Below, piece by piece: positions 13,178 to 21,347 of a DNA stretch of 29,092 bases. This DNA comes from an uncultured Collinsella sp. (GTDB lineage: Bacteria; Actinomycetota; Coriobacteriia; Coriobacteriales; Coriobacteriaceae): positions 1 through 29,092 of the forward strand of contig CABSMV010000006.1 of NCBI GenBank assembly GCA_902478935.1. The letters are read 5' to 3'. Position numbers and translations under genes: made by a program. The notes beneath the pieces were generated by a model. That model ran no database searches. It saw only the letters and a program-made list of their open reading frames with translations, and was not told where the DNA came from. Numbering within the stretch: position 1 is the stretch's first letter; the number at the start of each line of letters is the position of its first letter.

Positions 13178-13987
13178 ATGTCTGATCTTATGGACAGCTT
13201 CCGTCTGGACGGCAAGGTCGCACTGGTGACCGGCGCCACCTACGGCATTGGCATGGCCATTGCCGAGGCGCTCGGAGAGGCCGGCGCCAAGATCGCCTTT
13301 AACGCCCGTCACGCCGACAAAGTCGCCGAAGCCGAGAAGCACTACCGTGAGCTGGGCTTTGACGCTCACGGCTATGTTGCCGACGTCACCGACGAGACTG
13401 TCGTCGCCGAGCTCATCGCCAAGATCGAGGCCGACTTTGGCACCACGCCCGACATCCTGGTCAACAACGCCGGCGTCATCCAGCGTACCCCGATGCTCGA
13501 CATGAGCGCCGAGGACTTCCGCCGCGTCGTCGATATTGACCTCAACGCACCGTTTATCGTGTCCAAGGCCTGCCTGCCCGGCATGATCGCCAAGGGCCAC
13601 GGCAAGATCATCAACATCTGCTCGATGATGAGCGAGCTGGGCCGCGAGACCATCGCCGGCTATGCCGCGGCCAAGGGCGGACTCAAGATGCTCACCAAGA
13701 ACATCTGCTCGGAGTTTGGCGAGGCCAATATCCAGTGCAACGGCATTGGACCCGGCTACATCGCCACGCCGCAGACCGCACCGCTGCGCGAGACGCAGCC
13801 CGACGGCAGCCGCCACCCGTTTGACCAGTTCATCATTGCCAAGACGCCGGCCGCCCGTTGGGGCACGCCCGAGGATCTGAAGGGCCCCGCCGTGTTCTTG
13901 GCTTCCGACGCGTCGAACTTCGTCAACGGCCACATCCTCTACGTCGACGGCGGCATCCTCGCATACATTGGAAAGCAGCCTCAATAA
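13178..13987 (+). CDS. SDR-family dehydrogenase, KduD/DhuD or gluconate 5-dehydrogenase type
   Basis: 269 residues from ATG 13178, which follows GAAAGGA (13166-13172). Classical short-chain dehydrogenase with a TGATYGIGMAIAEAL cofactor loop near residue 20, NNAG near 95, catalytic Ser in INICSMMSELG and the YAAAKGG (YxxxK) motif near 160-164. Ending in NGHILYVDGG is typical of the KduD/gluconate 5-dehydrogenase branch. Next to an RpiB-type isomerase it probably interconverts 2-keto-3-deoxygluconate and its 2,5-diketo precursor from unsaturated uronate, the role of KduD and of streptococcal DhuD. Two GTGAACGTTCAC-type operators precede it, tying it to the GH105 and transporter genes, which release and import the substrate. 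Confidence 0.85.
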   Translation: MSDLMDSFRLDGKVALVTGATYGIGMAIAEALGEAGAKIAFNARHADKVAEAEKHYRELGFDAHGYVADVTDETVVAELIAKIEADFGTTPDILVNNAGVIQRTPMLDMSAEDFRRVVDIDLNAPFIVSKACLPGMIAKGHGKIINICSMMSELGRETIAGYAAAKGGLKMLTKNICSEFGEANIQCNGIGPGYIATPQTAPLRETQPDGSRHPFDQFIIAKTPAARWGTPEDLKGPAVFLASDASNFVNGHILYVDGGILAYIGKQPQ

Positions 13988-13990
13988 GCG

Positions 13991-14106
13991 TCACCGCAAC
14001 TGCTCACATCAGGTTTCATCCACTCGTTTTTCATTTGAGTTGCGGTGAGATAAGGATTGGTTTTGGCTTCTATCAGGCAAAACAGTCCGTATTCCACCGC
14101 AAGTTA
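13991..14106 (+). repeat. Palindromic intergenic repeat, copy 3 of 4, with a third arm
   Basis: AGTTGCGGTGAGATAAGGA... (from 14038) pairs imperfectly with ...GTATTCCACCGCAAGTT (to 14105). A third arm, TCACCGCAACT at 13991-14001, is the exact complement of 14038-14048, so the middle arm can pair either way. It fills the gap between the SDR and isomerase genes. Confidence 0.65.
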
Positions 14107-14127
14107 GAAATAGGAAGGTAATTCGCA

Positions 14128-14769
14128 ATGAAAATCGCTCTGATCAATGAGAACTCTCAGAACTCCAAGAACCCCATGATCGAGGCTGCCCTTAAGAAGG
14201 TTGTCGAGCCCATGGGCCACACTGTCTTTAACTATGGCATGTATGCCGACGCCGACTCCAAGCCCCTCACCTATGTGCAGAACGGCATCCTGGCCGCCGT
14301 GCTGCTCAACTCCGGCGCTGCCGACTACGTCGTGACCGGCTGTGGCACCGGCGAGGGCGCCATGCTCGCCTGCAACTCCTTCCCCGGCGTGCTGTGCGGC
14401 CATGTTGCCGACCAGCTCGATGCCTACACCTTTGCCCAGGTCAACGACGGTAACGCTGTCGCCATGCCCTTCGCCCTCAAGAACGGCTGGGGCCAGGAGC
14501 TCAACCTCGAGTACACCTTTGAGAAGCTCTTTGGCTTTGGTTCGGGCAACGGCTATCCTGCCGAGCGTGTTGAGCCCGAGCAGCGCAACAAGAAGATCCT
14601 CGACGGCGTCCGCGCTGTGACTATGCGTCCGCTCGTCGACGTTCTGGGCGAGATCGATCAGGACCTGGTGAAGGGCGCACTTGCCGGCGAACACTTCCAG
14701 GAGTACTTCTTTGCCAACGCAACCGACGAGGCCATCATCGCCAAGGTCAAGGAGATCCTGGGCCTCTAA
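14128..14769 (+). CDS. RpiB/LacAB-family isomerase, probable unsaturated-uronate ketol-isomerase (DhuI-like)
   Basis: 213 residues, longer than ribose-5-phosphate isomerase B (about 150) by an added C-terminal region. MKIALINENSQNSKNPMIEA and VVTGCGTGEGAMLACN are the RpiB-type phosphate/substrate loops; the catalytic Cys is in the GCGTGEG neighbourhood. In streptococci an RpiB-type protein (DhuI) replaces KduI and isomerises 4-deoxy-L-threo-5-hexosulose uronate. No KduI family member is visible here, so this gene most likely fills that step before the SDR enzyme upstream. Start ATG 14128 follows AGGAAGG. A strong terminator follows. RpiB proper is unlikely given the length and neighbours. Confidence 0.82.
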   Translation: MKIALINENSQNSKNPMIEAALKKVVEPMGHTVFNYGMYADADSKPLTYVQNGILAAVLLNSGAADYVVTGCGTGEGAMLACNSFPGVLCGHVADQLDAYTFAQVNDGNAVAMPFALKNGWGQELNLEYTFEKLFGFGSGNGYPAERVEPEQRNKKILDGVRAVTMRPLVDVLGEIDQDLVKGALAGEHFQEYFFANATDEAIIAKVKEILGL

Positions 14770-14794
14770 TCGCACGACTCATTGCAGCTAACGC

Positions 14795-14835
14795 AAGCGG
14801 CGGTCGTCCCATGTACGGGACGACCGCCGCTTTTT
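14795..14835 (+). terminator. Rho-independent terminator of the SDR/isomerase operon
   Basis: AAGCGGCGGTCGTCCC (14795-14810) pairs perfectly with GGGACGACCGCCGCTT (14817-14832), 6-nt loop, ending in a T5 run (14831-14835). Confidence 0.92.
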
Positions 14836-14889
14836 GCTATCTACCGACTGACGCCGCGGGGATAGGCCTCACATGCACCAAGGGGTTGA

Positions 14890-16839
14890 CTAGAGCTCGC
14901 AAGCAACCTTGTAGCCATCGCCGATGGCGTCGCGGATGTTGCCGCACTTGTTGGCATCGCCCAACACGTGGGTGGTAACGCCGGCTGCAGCAAGGTCGTC
15001 GGCCAACTTGGTATTGGGACGATAGCCCATGGCAAGTACCAGCGTATCGGCATCGGCGATGGTGTGGATCTCGCCGTCCTTTTCGTAGCTGATGGCATCC
15101 TCGGTAATCTCGGTCACCTTGGCCTCGGTCAGCACGTGAACGCCCTTGGAGAGCATGCGCGTGATGAGCACCGCGCGACCGGCGCCGCCCTCGTTGGCGG
15201 CGAGCGTCTTGGTCATCTCGATGACGGTGACGTCGCGATTGGCCGGCGACAGATCGTTGACCAACGGGGCCAGGTAGTCGGCCGTCTCGCAACCGACGGT
15301 GCCACCGCCCACGATGACAATCTTCTTGCCCGGGAAAGCCTTGCCGCCCAACAGGTCGTCAGACGTCATAACCTGCTTAAAGCCCTGCATGAAGGCCGGA
15401 GCGATGGGCTCGGCGCCATAAGCCAGGACGACCTCGTAGCCGGCGTAGTCGCGCTGAATGTCCTCGGCCGAGAGCTCGGTACCAAAGACGCACTTCACGC
15501 CCGCCTCGGCCAGGCGACGGTACTGATACTTGATCACGCGGGTGAGTTCCTGCTTTGCTGGCGGAACGGCTGCGATGCGCATCTCACCGCCCGGTTCGTC
15601 CTGCTTGTCCACGAGCACCACGTTATGGCCGCGCTTGGCGGCAATGTAGGCTGCCTCCATGCCCGCAGGACCAGCGCCCACAACCAGTACGTTCTTGGCC
15701 TCGGCGGCAGGCTCGTAACCGGCCTCGTCGCGCTCAACATCGGGGTTGACGGTGCAGGAGATGCGCTTGCCAAACATAATGCCGTTCAGGCAGCGCAGGC
15801 AGCCAATGCAGGGGCGGATGTCGTCGGCGTTGCCGGCAGCGGCTTTGTTGCAGAACTCGGCATCGCACAGATTGGCGCGGCCCATCATGCAGATGTCGGC
15901 AGCGCCGTCCTCAATCAGCTCCTCGGCGATCCAGGCCTCGTTGATGCGTCCAACGGTGGCGACGGGAATGTTGACGTGCTTTTTGATCTCGCGCGAGCAG
16001 GCGGCATGCGAGGCCTGCTGGGTACCGGCGGCGGGAATTGCGGAGCCGCGCTTGATGGTGGTACCACCCGACACATGAATCATGTCGACGCCGGCCTTCT
16101 CCAGGCGACGCGAGACGTAGATCATGTCGTTGAGGGTCAGGCCGCCATCGGTGTACTCGTCGCCCGAGATACGAACGTCGATGATAAAGTCCTTGCCGCA
16201 GCGCTCGCGAATCTCGGCGATGACTTCGAGCAGGAAACGCATGCGGGCGTCGAGCGAGCCACCGTACTCGTCGGTGCGCTTGTTGTAGAGCGGAGTCAAA
16301 AAGCCGCCGAGCATGCCGTGGGCGTGTGCCGCATGGACCTCGACGCCATCGACACCGGCCTTCTGCATACGCACGGCGGCGTCACCGAACTGATGCGTGA
16401 GCTCGTGGATCTCATCGACCGTGATGGGACGCGGTGCCTCGCGGGCGTAAGACGGGCCCACAAAGGACGGAGCGATCAGGCGCGGCGTGCCCGGAATGTT
16501 AAAGGCCATATAGGCGGGGTGGAAGAGCTGCGGCATGATCTTGCAGCCATACTCGTGGACGGCCGCGGCGAGCTTTTCCCAGCCAGGGATAAACGTGTCG
16601 TCGTAGCAGCACATGTCACCCGGCAGATAGGTATAGGTAGGCTCGACCGTCACGACCTCGGTGATGATGAGGCCCACGCCGCCCTTGGCGCGGGCACGGT
16701 AATGATCGACCAAGTCGTCGGTCACATAGCCATGATCGGCCAGGTTGGTGGACACCGGCGGCATAAAGACGCGGTTCTTGACCTCGGTCGTACCGACCTT
16801 GATCGGGCTAAAGAGCATTGGATAGGCAGAGGACTCCAT
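14890..16839 (-). CDS. Old-yellow-enzyme/2,4-dienoyl-CoA reductase-type flavin Fe-S oxidoreductase
   Basis: 649 residues in the three-part layout of FadH, BaiCD and BaiH. An FMN TIM barrel occupies 1 to about 335 (LFSPIKVGTTEVKNRVFMPP; NKRTDEYGGSLDAR). A 4Fe-4S motif has Cys344, 347, 350 and 362. FAD- and NAD-binding Rossmann domains follow (VLVVGAGPAGMEAA; IVIVGGGTVGCETADYL). It would reduce an activated C=C bond with NAD(P)H. The active-site stretch that normally reads HGAHGYL is HAAHAHGML here, with the usual Tyr missing, so the substrate may be unusual. ATG 16839 follows AAAGGA. A GltD-like oxidoreductase gene lies upstream on the same strand. No link to pectin breakdown is evident, and the substrate is unknown. 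Confidence 0.85.
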   Translation of the reverse strand: MESSAYPMLFSPIKVGTTEVKNRVFMPPVSTNLADHGYVTDDLVDHYRARAKGGVGLIITEVVTVEPTYTYLPGDMCCYDDTFIPGWEKLAAAVHEYGCKIMPQLFHPAYMAFNIPGTPRLIAPSFVGPSYAREAPRPITVDEIHELTHQFGDAAVRMQKAGVDGVEVHAAHAHGMLGGFLTPLYNKRTDEYGGSLDARMRFLLEVIAEIRERCGKDFIIDVRISGDEYTDGGLTLNDMIYVSRRLEKAGVDMIHVSGGTTIKRGSAIPAAGTQQASHAACSREIKKHVNIPVATVGRINEAWIAEELIEDGAADICMMGRANLCDAEFCNKAAAGNADDIRPCIGCLRCLNGIMFGKRISCTVNPDVERDEAGYEPAAEAKNVLVVGAGPAGMEAAYIAAKRGHNVVLVDKQDEPGGEMRIAAVPPAKQELTRVIKYQYRRLAEAGVKCVFGTELSAEDIQRDYAGYEVVLAYGAEPIAPAFMQGFKQVMTSDDLLGGKAFPGKKIVIVGGGTVGCETADYLAPLVNDLSPANRDVTVIEMTKTLAANEGGAGRAVLITRMLSKGVHVLTEAKVTEITEDAISYEKDGEIHTIADADTLVLAMGYRPNTKLADDLAAAGVTTHVLGDANKCGNIRDAIGDGYKVACEL

Positions 16840-16954
16840 ACAGGGTTCCTTTCATTTGAGCCGCTCGGCGGCAGTTGCTGACGTACCTATCGTACCAGAA
16901 ACCGTGCAGCACCCGACCGCACGCGCTCCCCCAGTCTCTGCTCAACCCCCAAAA

Positions 16955-17021
16955 AGTTGCGGTGGAATACGGAGTAGATAAGGCTTTTGACAGCCAAAAC
17001 AGTCCGTATTTCACCGCAACT
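16955..17021. repeat. Palindromic intergenic repeat, copy 4 of 4
   Basis: AGTTGCGGTGGAATACGGA (16955-16973) pairs with TCCGTATTTCACCGCAACT (17003-17021), allowing one wobble. The CAAAACAGTCCGTATT part is shared with the copies at 5487 and 14079. It lies between the two oxidoreductase genes. Confidence 0.78.
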
Positions 17022-17036
17022 GATGGATGGGATGTG

Positions 17037-18254
17037 TTAGAGGCCCAGGTAGCTGGTCATGCCTTCGACGGCGAGCTTAGCACCTGCCACGGCATGAACC
17101 ACGGTGAGCGGGCCGTTAACCACGTCGCCGGCGGCAAAGACGCCAGGTACGGTGGTCATGCCGCGCTCATCGACCGAAAGAAGGCCGCGATAGTCGGTCT
17201 CCAAGCCACCCGTCGTAAGCACAAGCTTGTCCTTGGGCACCTGCGAAGCCGCAATCACAACTGTGTCGGCAGACACATGGTCAAGCTCTTCCTCGTAGCC
17301 CACCACATTGTTGTCCTCGTCGAAGATAGCCGTCTCGAAGACCGGACCGTTATCGTCGATGGCATAGATCGCCTTGCCGCACACAATCTCGGCACCATCG
17401 AGCTCGGTCAGCTCTACCTCGTCATCGATGGCAGAGATATGGCGCGATCGGGCATACACGGTGACCTTGCGAGCGCCCGAGCGCAGGGCCGTGCGGGCAA
17501 CGTCCATGGCCACATTGCCGGCACCGATGACCGCCACGTTCTGCCCGATCGCCACGCTCGAGGGATCGACCAGGTAATCGATACCAAACAGCACGTTGCC
17601 GCGCGACTCGCCGGGAATACCCAACTTGCGAGCTCGCCAGGTACCGGTACCGACAAAGACCGCATCGTAGCCGTCGCGCAGCAGGTCGTCGATATGCAGC
17701 GCGCCACCGATGGTGGTCGAGGGGCGCACGCGCACGCCAAGCGAGCACATCACGTGACGGTACTTTTGCACGAGCGCACGGGGCAGGCGGAACTCTGGGA
17801 TACCGTATTCCAGCACACCGCCGATCTCGGGGCGCTGTTCAAATACCGTGACGGCACAGCCCAGCTGGGCCATCTTAATGGCCACGGTAATACCGGCGGG
17901 ACCGGAACCGACCACGGCAACCTGTTTGCCACACGACGGCGCGGGCGTCCACTCCTTACGGTCCAAATACGCTGTCGAGATATAGTTCTCGATGCTCGAG
18001 AAATGCACGGGTGTGCCCTTGCGGCCCTGGATGCAAGCACCCTCGCACTGGCCCGAATGGTTGCACACCATGGAGCAGACCGCGCTCATGGGATTATTCT
18101 GGAACAGCAGCTCGCCCGCCTCTTCTAGACGACGCTGTTTGAACAGGTCGATGACCCGCGGAATAGGCGTCTGAACCGGGCAGCCCTTAATCTGACAGAA
18201 CGCCCTTTTACAACCTAGGCAACGATTCGCCTCTTCGACAATGTGGATAGCCAC
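17037..18254 (-). CDS. GltD-like NAD(P)H-dependent Fe-S flavoprotein
   Basis: 405 residues from a GTG at 18254 preceded by AAGGGGAG. A longer frame from an ATG at 18281 would include the ribosome site and is less likely. The N-terminal domain carries two Cys sets (12, 15, 20, 25 and 60, 64, 70, 74) as in the 4Fe-4S region of glutamate synthase small subunits. FAD-binding VAVVGSGPAGITVA begins near 112, with GGVLEYGIPEFRLP; the NAD(P)-binding VAVIGAGNVAMDVA follows, then FAAGDVV at the end. These proteins pass electrons from NAD(P)H to a partner enzyme. No GltB-type large subunit is present, so the partner is unknown; the oxidoreductase encoded downstream is a candidate. A short hairpin (18281-18317) lies in the upstream gap. 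Confidence 0.83.
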   Translation of the reverse strand: MAIHIVEEANRCLGCKRAFCQIKGCPVQTPIPRVIDLFKQRRLEEAGELLFQNNPMSAVCSMVCNHSGQCEGACIQGRKGTPVHFSSIENYISTAYLDRKEWTPAPSCGKQVAVVGSGPAGITVAIKMAQLGCAVTVFEQRPEIGGVLEYGIPEFRLPRALVQKYRHVMCSLGVRVRPSTTIGGALHIDDLLRDGYDAVFVGTGTWRARKLGIPGESRGNVLFGIDYLVDPSSVAIGQNVAVIGAGNVAMDVARTALRSGARKVTVYARSRHISAIDDEVELTELDGAEIVCGKAIYAIDDNGPVFETAIFDEDNNVVGYEEELDHVSADTVVIAASQVPKDKLVLTTGGLETDYRGLLSVDERGMTTVPGVFAAGDVVNGPLTVVHAVAGAKLAVEGMTSYLGL

Positions 18255-18356
18255 GCAACTCCCCTTTTTAATGCAATCCAATGGGGCGACGATAAAGACC
18301 CTTCACCGCCGCCCCATACAGGTAATCTCAATCTGCCGACACGGCAAAAGCCAATG

Positions 18357-19262
18357 CTATAACTCGCGATGCGAAGCCCCGCAGCGAGCGGACATGTGCT
18401 CGAGTGTTGCCAGGCAGTCAGCCGCCGTCGCCGGCACGCTGTTCTCGACCACGCAGGGAATCCCAGGGCAGGCGGCAGCCGCCCAGGCCACCACGGGCTC
18501 AAAGTCATATCGTCCCGTCTCGCCCACGCCATGACACACCAGGCGCGAACCCGTACCGTCGCACCAACCGGCTTCGTCCTCGTTATCAACGACCTCAAAA
18601 TCCTTGGCGTGCAGCGCGCGGATCTTACTGCCGCATAAGTAGAGCATGCGCGCGGTGATTTCCTGCGCTTCGTCAACAACACTGAGGTGCAGCAGTGATA
18701 CCGGGTCATAGATCACGCCGAGCGACGGACTCGAGACGCGCTCTAGCACCTCACGGCAGCGATCCGGCGTGTTGACCGTTTCGTTCCAACCAGGCTCGAT
18801 CAAAATTTGCCCACCCACGGCCTCGGCCCGATCGCAGACGCGTGCAAGCCCGTCTGCAAACGCATCGAGTGCCTCATCGGTCATGCGGTCGTCAGCAACG
18901 CGGTTCTGTGCATTGGGGCGACCGGTCTCGGTACCCACCGGGCATCCGCCGAGCATCTGGGCAAAGTTCAAGCATGCCTCGTACTCGGCAAAGTTATCCA
19001 TGAGCTGTTGGCGATCGGGCGTCGCCAGATTCTTATAACAGCCGAGCACGGCGACCGAAACGCCCGCCTCGTCGAGCACCGCACGCAAATGGTCGGCAAG
19101 CTCGTGGGTCAGGCCGCCTCGATCGATCCCCATCGATGCGTAGAGCACCTTGCTCGGCAGTTGAATGCACGAAAAGCCCAGCTCTCCCGCCATGCGAATG
19201 CGTTCCTCGACGGTCCCCTGCGGAAGGTCGTGCAAACGTACGCCCGGAGTAATAGCCCCCAC
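18357..19262 (-). CDS. Sugar phosphate isomerase/epimerase (xylose isomerase-like TIM barrel)
   Basis: 301 residues from GTG 19262 (VGAITPGVRLHDLP); an alternative GTG at 19271 adds three residues and overlaps the GH105 stop codon. AP-endonuclease-2-type TIM barrel with likely metal ligands in ILIEPGWNE, GVIYDPVSLLH, RALHAKDFEV and VVENSVPAT. Members isomerise or epimerise sugars, sugar acids or inositols. It abuts the GH105 gene with almost no gap, so the two are translationally coupled and the substrate probably comes from the GH105 products or from galacturonate metabolism. Whether it stands in for a missing UxaC step is a guess only. An apparent longer frame extending to 19427 runs through the GH105 gene and is rejected. 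Confidence 0.78.
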   Translation of the reverse strand: MGAITPGVRLHDLPQGTVEERIRMAGELGFSCIQLPSKVLYASMGIDRGGLTHELADHLRAVLDEAGVSVAVLGCYKNLATPDRQQLMDNFAEYEACLNFAQMLGGCPVGTETGRPNAQNRVADDRMTDEALDAFADGLARVCDRAEAVGGQILIEPGWNETVNTPDRCREVLERVSSPSLGVIYDPVSLLHLSVVDEAQEITARMLYLCGSKIRALHAKDFEVVDNEDEAGWCDGTGSRLVCHGVGETGRYDFEPVVAWAAAACPGIPCVVENSVPATAADCLATLEHMSARCGASHREL

Positions 19263-19263
19263 G

Positions 19264-20502
19264 TTATTCACATCCCTTATGAGCGTTGATGCCCGGGGTG
19301 TATCCGCCAAACGGGTCCTCGATAGAGCACACGCCCGAGGGAGCAAGCGGGTCATGCCTGCCGGCCAGTTTGTCGTGATGCATGGTCTCGATATAGGCAA
19401 GCACCAGCGGCGCCACGCCCTTCGCATCGTTTTTGACGATAGGCTCGCTCATGTAGTAACCAAACGTGCCCTCGCGGTGCGCGGTGTTTCCCAAGCCCGC
19501 GACCAGGCAGATGTTGTCGAGCGCCAGCTGTCCATCATGCTCGGACAGGCAGGTCTCGCAGATGCCGTCGAAGGCGCGACGGCCGTACTGGTAGTAACGC
19601 TCGCCCAGCACGCCTAGACGCACGCCCTTCATGATGGCATTGGCAAAAATCGCGCTACCAGACTCCTCCAGGTAGTTGGGGGCGATATTGGGCAGGTTGA
19701 TGACCTGATGCCACATGCCGGTCTTCTCGTCCTGATACGGCAGCATGGCATCGATCAGGTCGTGGAACATCTTGCGAATCTCGTCCTTCTCGGCTGACAT
19801 CGAAGGCGGCATGAGCTCCCAGGTATCGATGAGTGCCATGGCAAACCAGCCCTCGGCGCGCAGCCAGAAGTTAGCCGAAAGGCCGGTGACCGGGTCGCAC
19901 CAGAACTGTTTGCGGCTCGCGTCGTAAGCGTGATAGTACAGACCGTTGAGGGGGTTGCGCATCAGGTCATGCACGACCTGGAACATATGGAAGCTGTCCG
20001 AGCAGGCACGACGGTTGTGGAAGCTCAGCTCGTACTGCATGTAGAACGGCTGGGCCATATACATGCCATCGAGCCAGATCTGGTTGGGATAGACGGCCTT
20101 GTGCCAAAACACGCCTTCTTTGGTGCGCGGCTGGGTCTCGAGCTGGCGGTAGATGGTGTCCATGGCGGCACGGTACTTGGGCTTGCCCACCAGGTCATAG
20201 AGCTTGTAGAGGGTCTTGCCCGCATTGACGTTATCGAGGTTGTACTCCTGCGGGTTGTAATGCTTGATGGTGCCATCGTCCTGGACAAAAAAATCGATGT
20301 AGTCGTCGGCGAAAGTCAGGTAGCGCTGCTCACCCGTGATCTCATACAGTTCGATGAGCGCCTTGATCATGCAGCCGTCAATATAGTTCCAGGTGTTCTC
20401 CTTGCCGGCGCGAATCTTTTCGATATTCCAAGCCGGCGCCTGCGGCGTAGAGGTTTCGATCAACTGCTCGATATAACGGTCCAGGATTTGATTGCAACCC
20501 AT
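19264..20502 (-). CDS. GH105 unsaturated rhamnogalacturonyl/galacturonyl hydrolase
   Basis: 412 residues from ATG 20502, preceded by AGAGGGGAC; an ATG 18 bases earlier lacks a ribosome site. An alpha6/alpha6 barrel of the YteR/YesR type: WNYIDGCMIKAL, NVNAGKTLYKLYD, PNQIWLDGMYMAQPFY with the catalytic Asp at about 145, GLYYHAYDAS, WLRAEGWFAMALID and YLEESGSAIFANAI. The enzyme adds water to the 4,5 double bond of unsaturated galacturonyl ends left by pectate or rhamnogalacturonan lyases, giving the substrate of the DhuI/DhuD-like pair at 13178-14769. There is no signal peptide, so it acts in the cytoplasm on imported fragments. Two GTGAACGTTCAC-type operators lie directly upstream. Confidence 0.92.
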   Translation of the reverse strand: MGCNQILDRYIEQLIETSTPQAPAWNIEKIRAGKENTWNYIDGCMIKALIELYEITGEQRYLTFADDYIDFFVQDDGTIKHYNPQEYNLDNVNAGKTLYKLYDLVGKPKYRAAMDTIYRQLETQPRTKEGVFWHKAVYPNQIWLDGMYMAQPFYMQYELSFHNRRACSDSFHMFQVVHDLMRNPLNGLYYHAYDASRKQFWCDPVTGLSANFWLRAEGWFAMALIDTWELMPPSMSAEKDEIRKMFHDLIDAMLPYQDEKTGMWHQVINLPNIAPNYLEESGSAIFANAIMKGVRLGVLGERYYQYGRRAFDGICETCLSEHDGQLALDNICLVAGLGNTAHREGTFGYYMSEPIVKNDAKGVAPLVLAYIETMHHDKLAGRHDPLAPSGVCSIEDPFGGYTPGINAHKGCE

Positions 20503-20527
20503 TGCTGTCCCCTCTGACATAAACGAT

Positions 20528-20590
20528 AGGTGAACGTTACCCCTAGTGTAACGCGAACGAGGAATATAGGGTGAACGTTAACCCTATATT
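20528..20590 (-). promoter_or_regulatory. Paired operators of the GH105 gene
   Basis: AGGTGAACGTTACC (near 20528-20542) and a second site within a 28-bp near-perfect palindrome, 20563-20590 (ATAGGGTGAACGTTAACCCT at its core, one mismatched pair). Centres are 41 bp apart, about four helical turns, and bracket a TACACT -10-like element on the minus strand. The 40-bp spacing recurs at 26996-27050. Confidence 0.72.
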
Positions 20591-20609
20591 CCTCGCGAAC
20601 GGCAGACTT

Positions 20610-21278
20610 TTAGCGGCAAACGGCGGTGAGACCCGCGGCGATGCGATGCGCCAGGCGCTCATAGCCGGCAGGGCTGTAGTGCAGACCGTCCGGCATATAG
20701 AGCTCGCGGTGCTCCGGCAAAAACGGGCTGATACCGCTTTGCGCATACAGGTCAATCACCGGCACGGAGTAGCGGTCGCAGACCTCGAGCATCGCTCGCA
20801 CGTAGGCGACCTGCGTCAACCCCAAATGGTTCGCCTCGTCGCTTGCCGGGATATCCTTCTCGTGCTTGCCGCTCGTCTTGCACGGCGTCATAAACACGAG
20901 CTTTGCCCGAGGCGAGCGCGCCGTTATGGTGCGAATCAGGTAGTCGAGTGCACCGTAGAACTCATGCACGTCCGTGCTGCCCAGCTCTCCAAGCGGCACG
21001 TTGCGGCTAAAGTCGTTGACGCCGCCAAAGACGATGTAGATATCGGCCGCATCGTCGATACCGTCCAGGCGCTCGACAAACGAATCGGTACGGTCGGCCT
21101 TGATGGCGATGCGCGAACCCTTGATGCCAAAGTTCTCGACGACCGCGCCTCCCAGCAACGCGCCCAGATGCGAAGTCCAGGAGATGTCGTTACCGCCTGC
21201 GCCGCATCCGTTATCGCCCCATGTGGTCGAATCGCCAAAGCAGCAAATGGTCGATTCACTCAAGCTCTTCGTTTCCAT
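20610..21278 (-). CDS. SGNH/GDSL-family esterase
   Basis: 222 residues from ATG 21278, preceded by GAGGAGAAG; the longer frame from 21338 overlaps the end of the gene upstream and has no ribosome site. SGNH blocks are clear: CFGDSTTWG (Ser), NFGIKGSR (Gly), VFGGVNDF (Asn) and PDGLHYSPAGY (Asp-x2-His). Placement between the pectinesterase fusion and GH105 genes suggests removal of acetyl groups from pectic or rhamnogalacturonan oligosaccharides. No signal peptide, so it is probably cytoplasmic. Substrate is inferred from context. Confidence 0.85.
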   Translation of the reverse strand: METKSLSESTICCFGDSTTWGDNGCGAGGNDISWTSHLGALLGGAVVENFGIKGSRIAIKADRTDSFVERLDGIDDAADIYIVFGGVNDFSRNVPLGELGSTDVHEFYGALDYLIRTITARSPRAKLVFMTPCKTSGKHEKDIPASDEANHLGLTQVAYVRAMLEVCDRYSVPVIDLYAQSGISPFLPEHRELYMPDGLHYSPAGYERLAHRIAAGLTAVCR

Positions 21279-21347
21279 AATCTTCTCCTCATCCGCCCAT
21301 CGGCGGTCATACAGGAACGTACCGTTTATTCGCAGCATGCCGAGGGG

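Noticed and set aside
14968..16881. 637-residue plus-strand frame opposite the flavin oxidoreductase gene
   Set aside because: Same type of antisense shadow; no recognisable domain.
18281..18317. Terminator between the isomerase and GltD-like genes
   Set aside because: ATGGGGCG/CGCCCCAT is only 8 bp around a long loop with no T-run directly after it on the minus strand; more likely incidental or a weak processing hairpin.
19263..19427. N-terminal extension of the TIM-barrel isomerase to 19427
   Set aside because: The added residues are an out-of-frame reading of the GH105 gene; a GTG start at the gene junction fits better.
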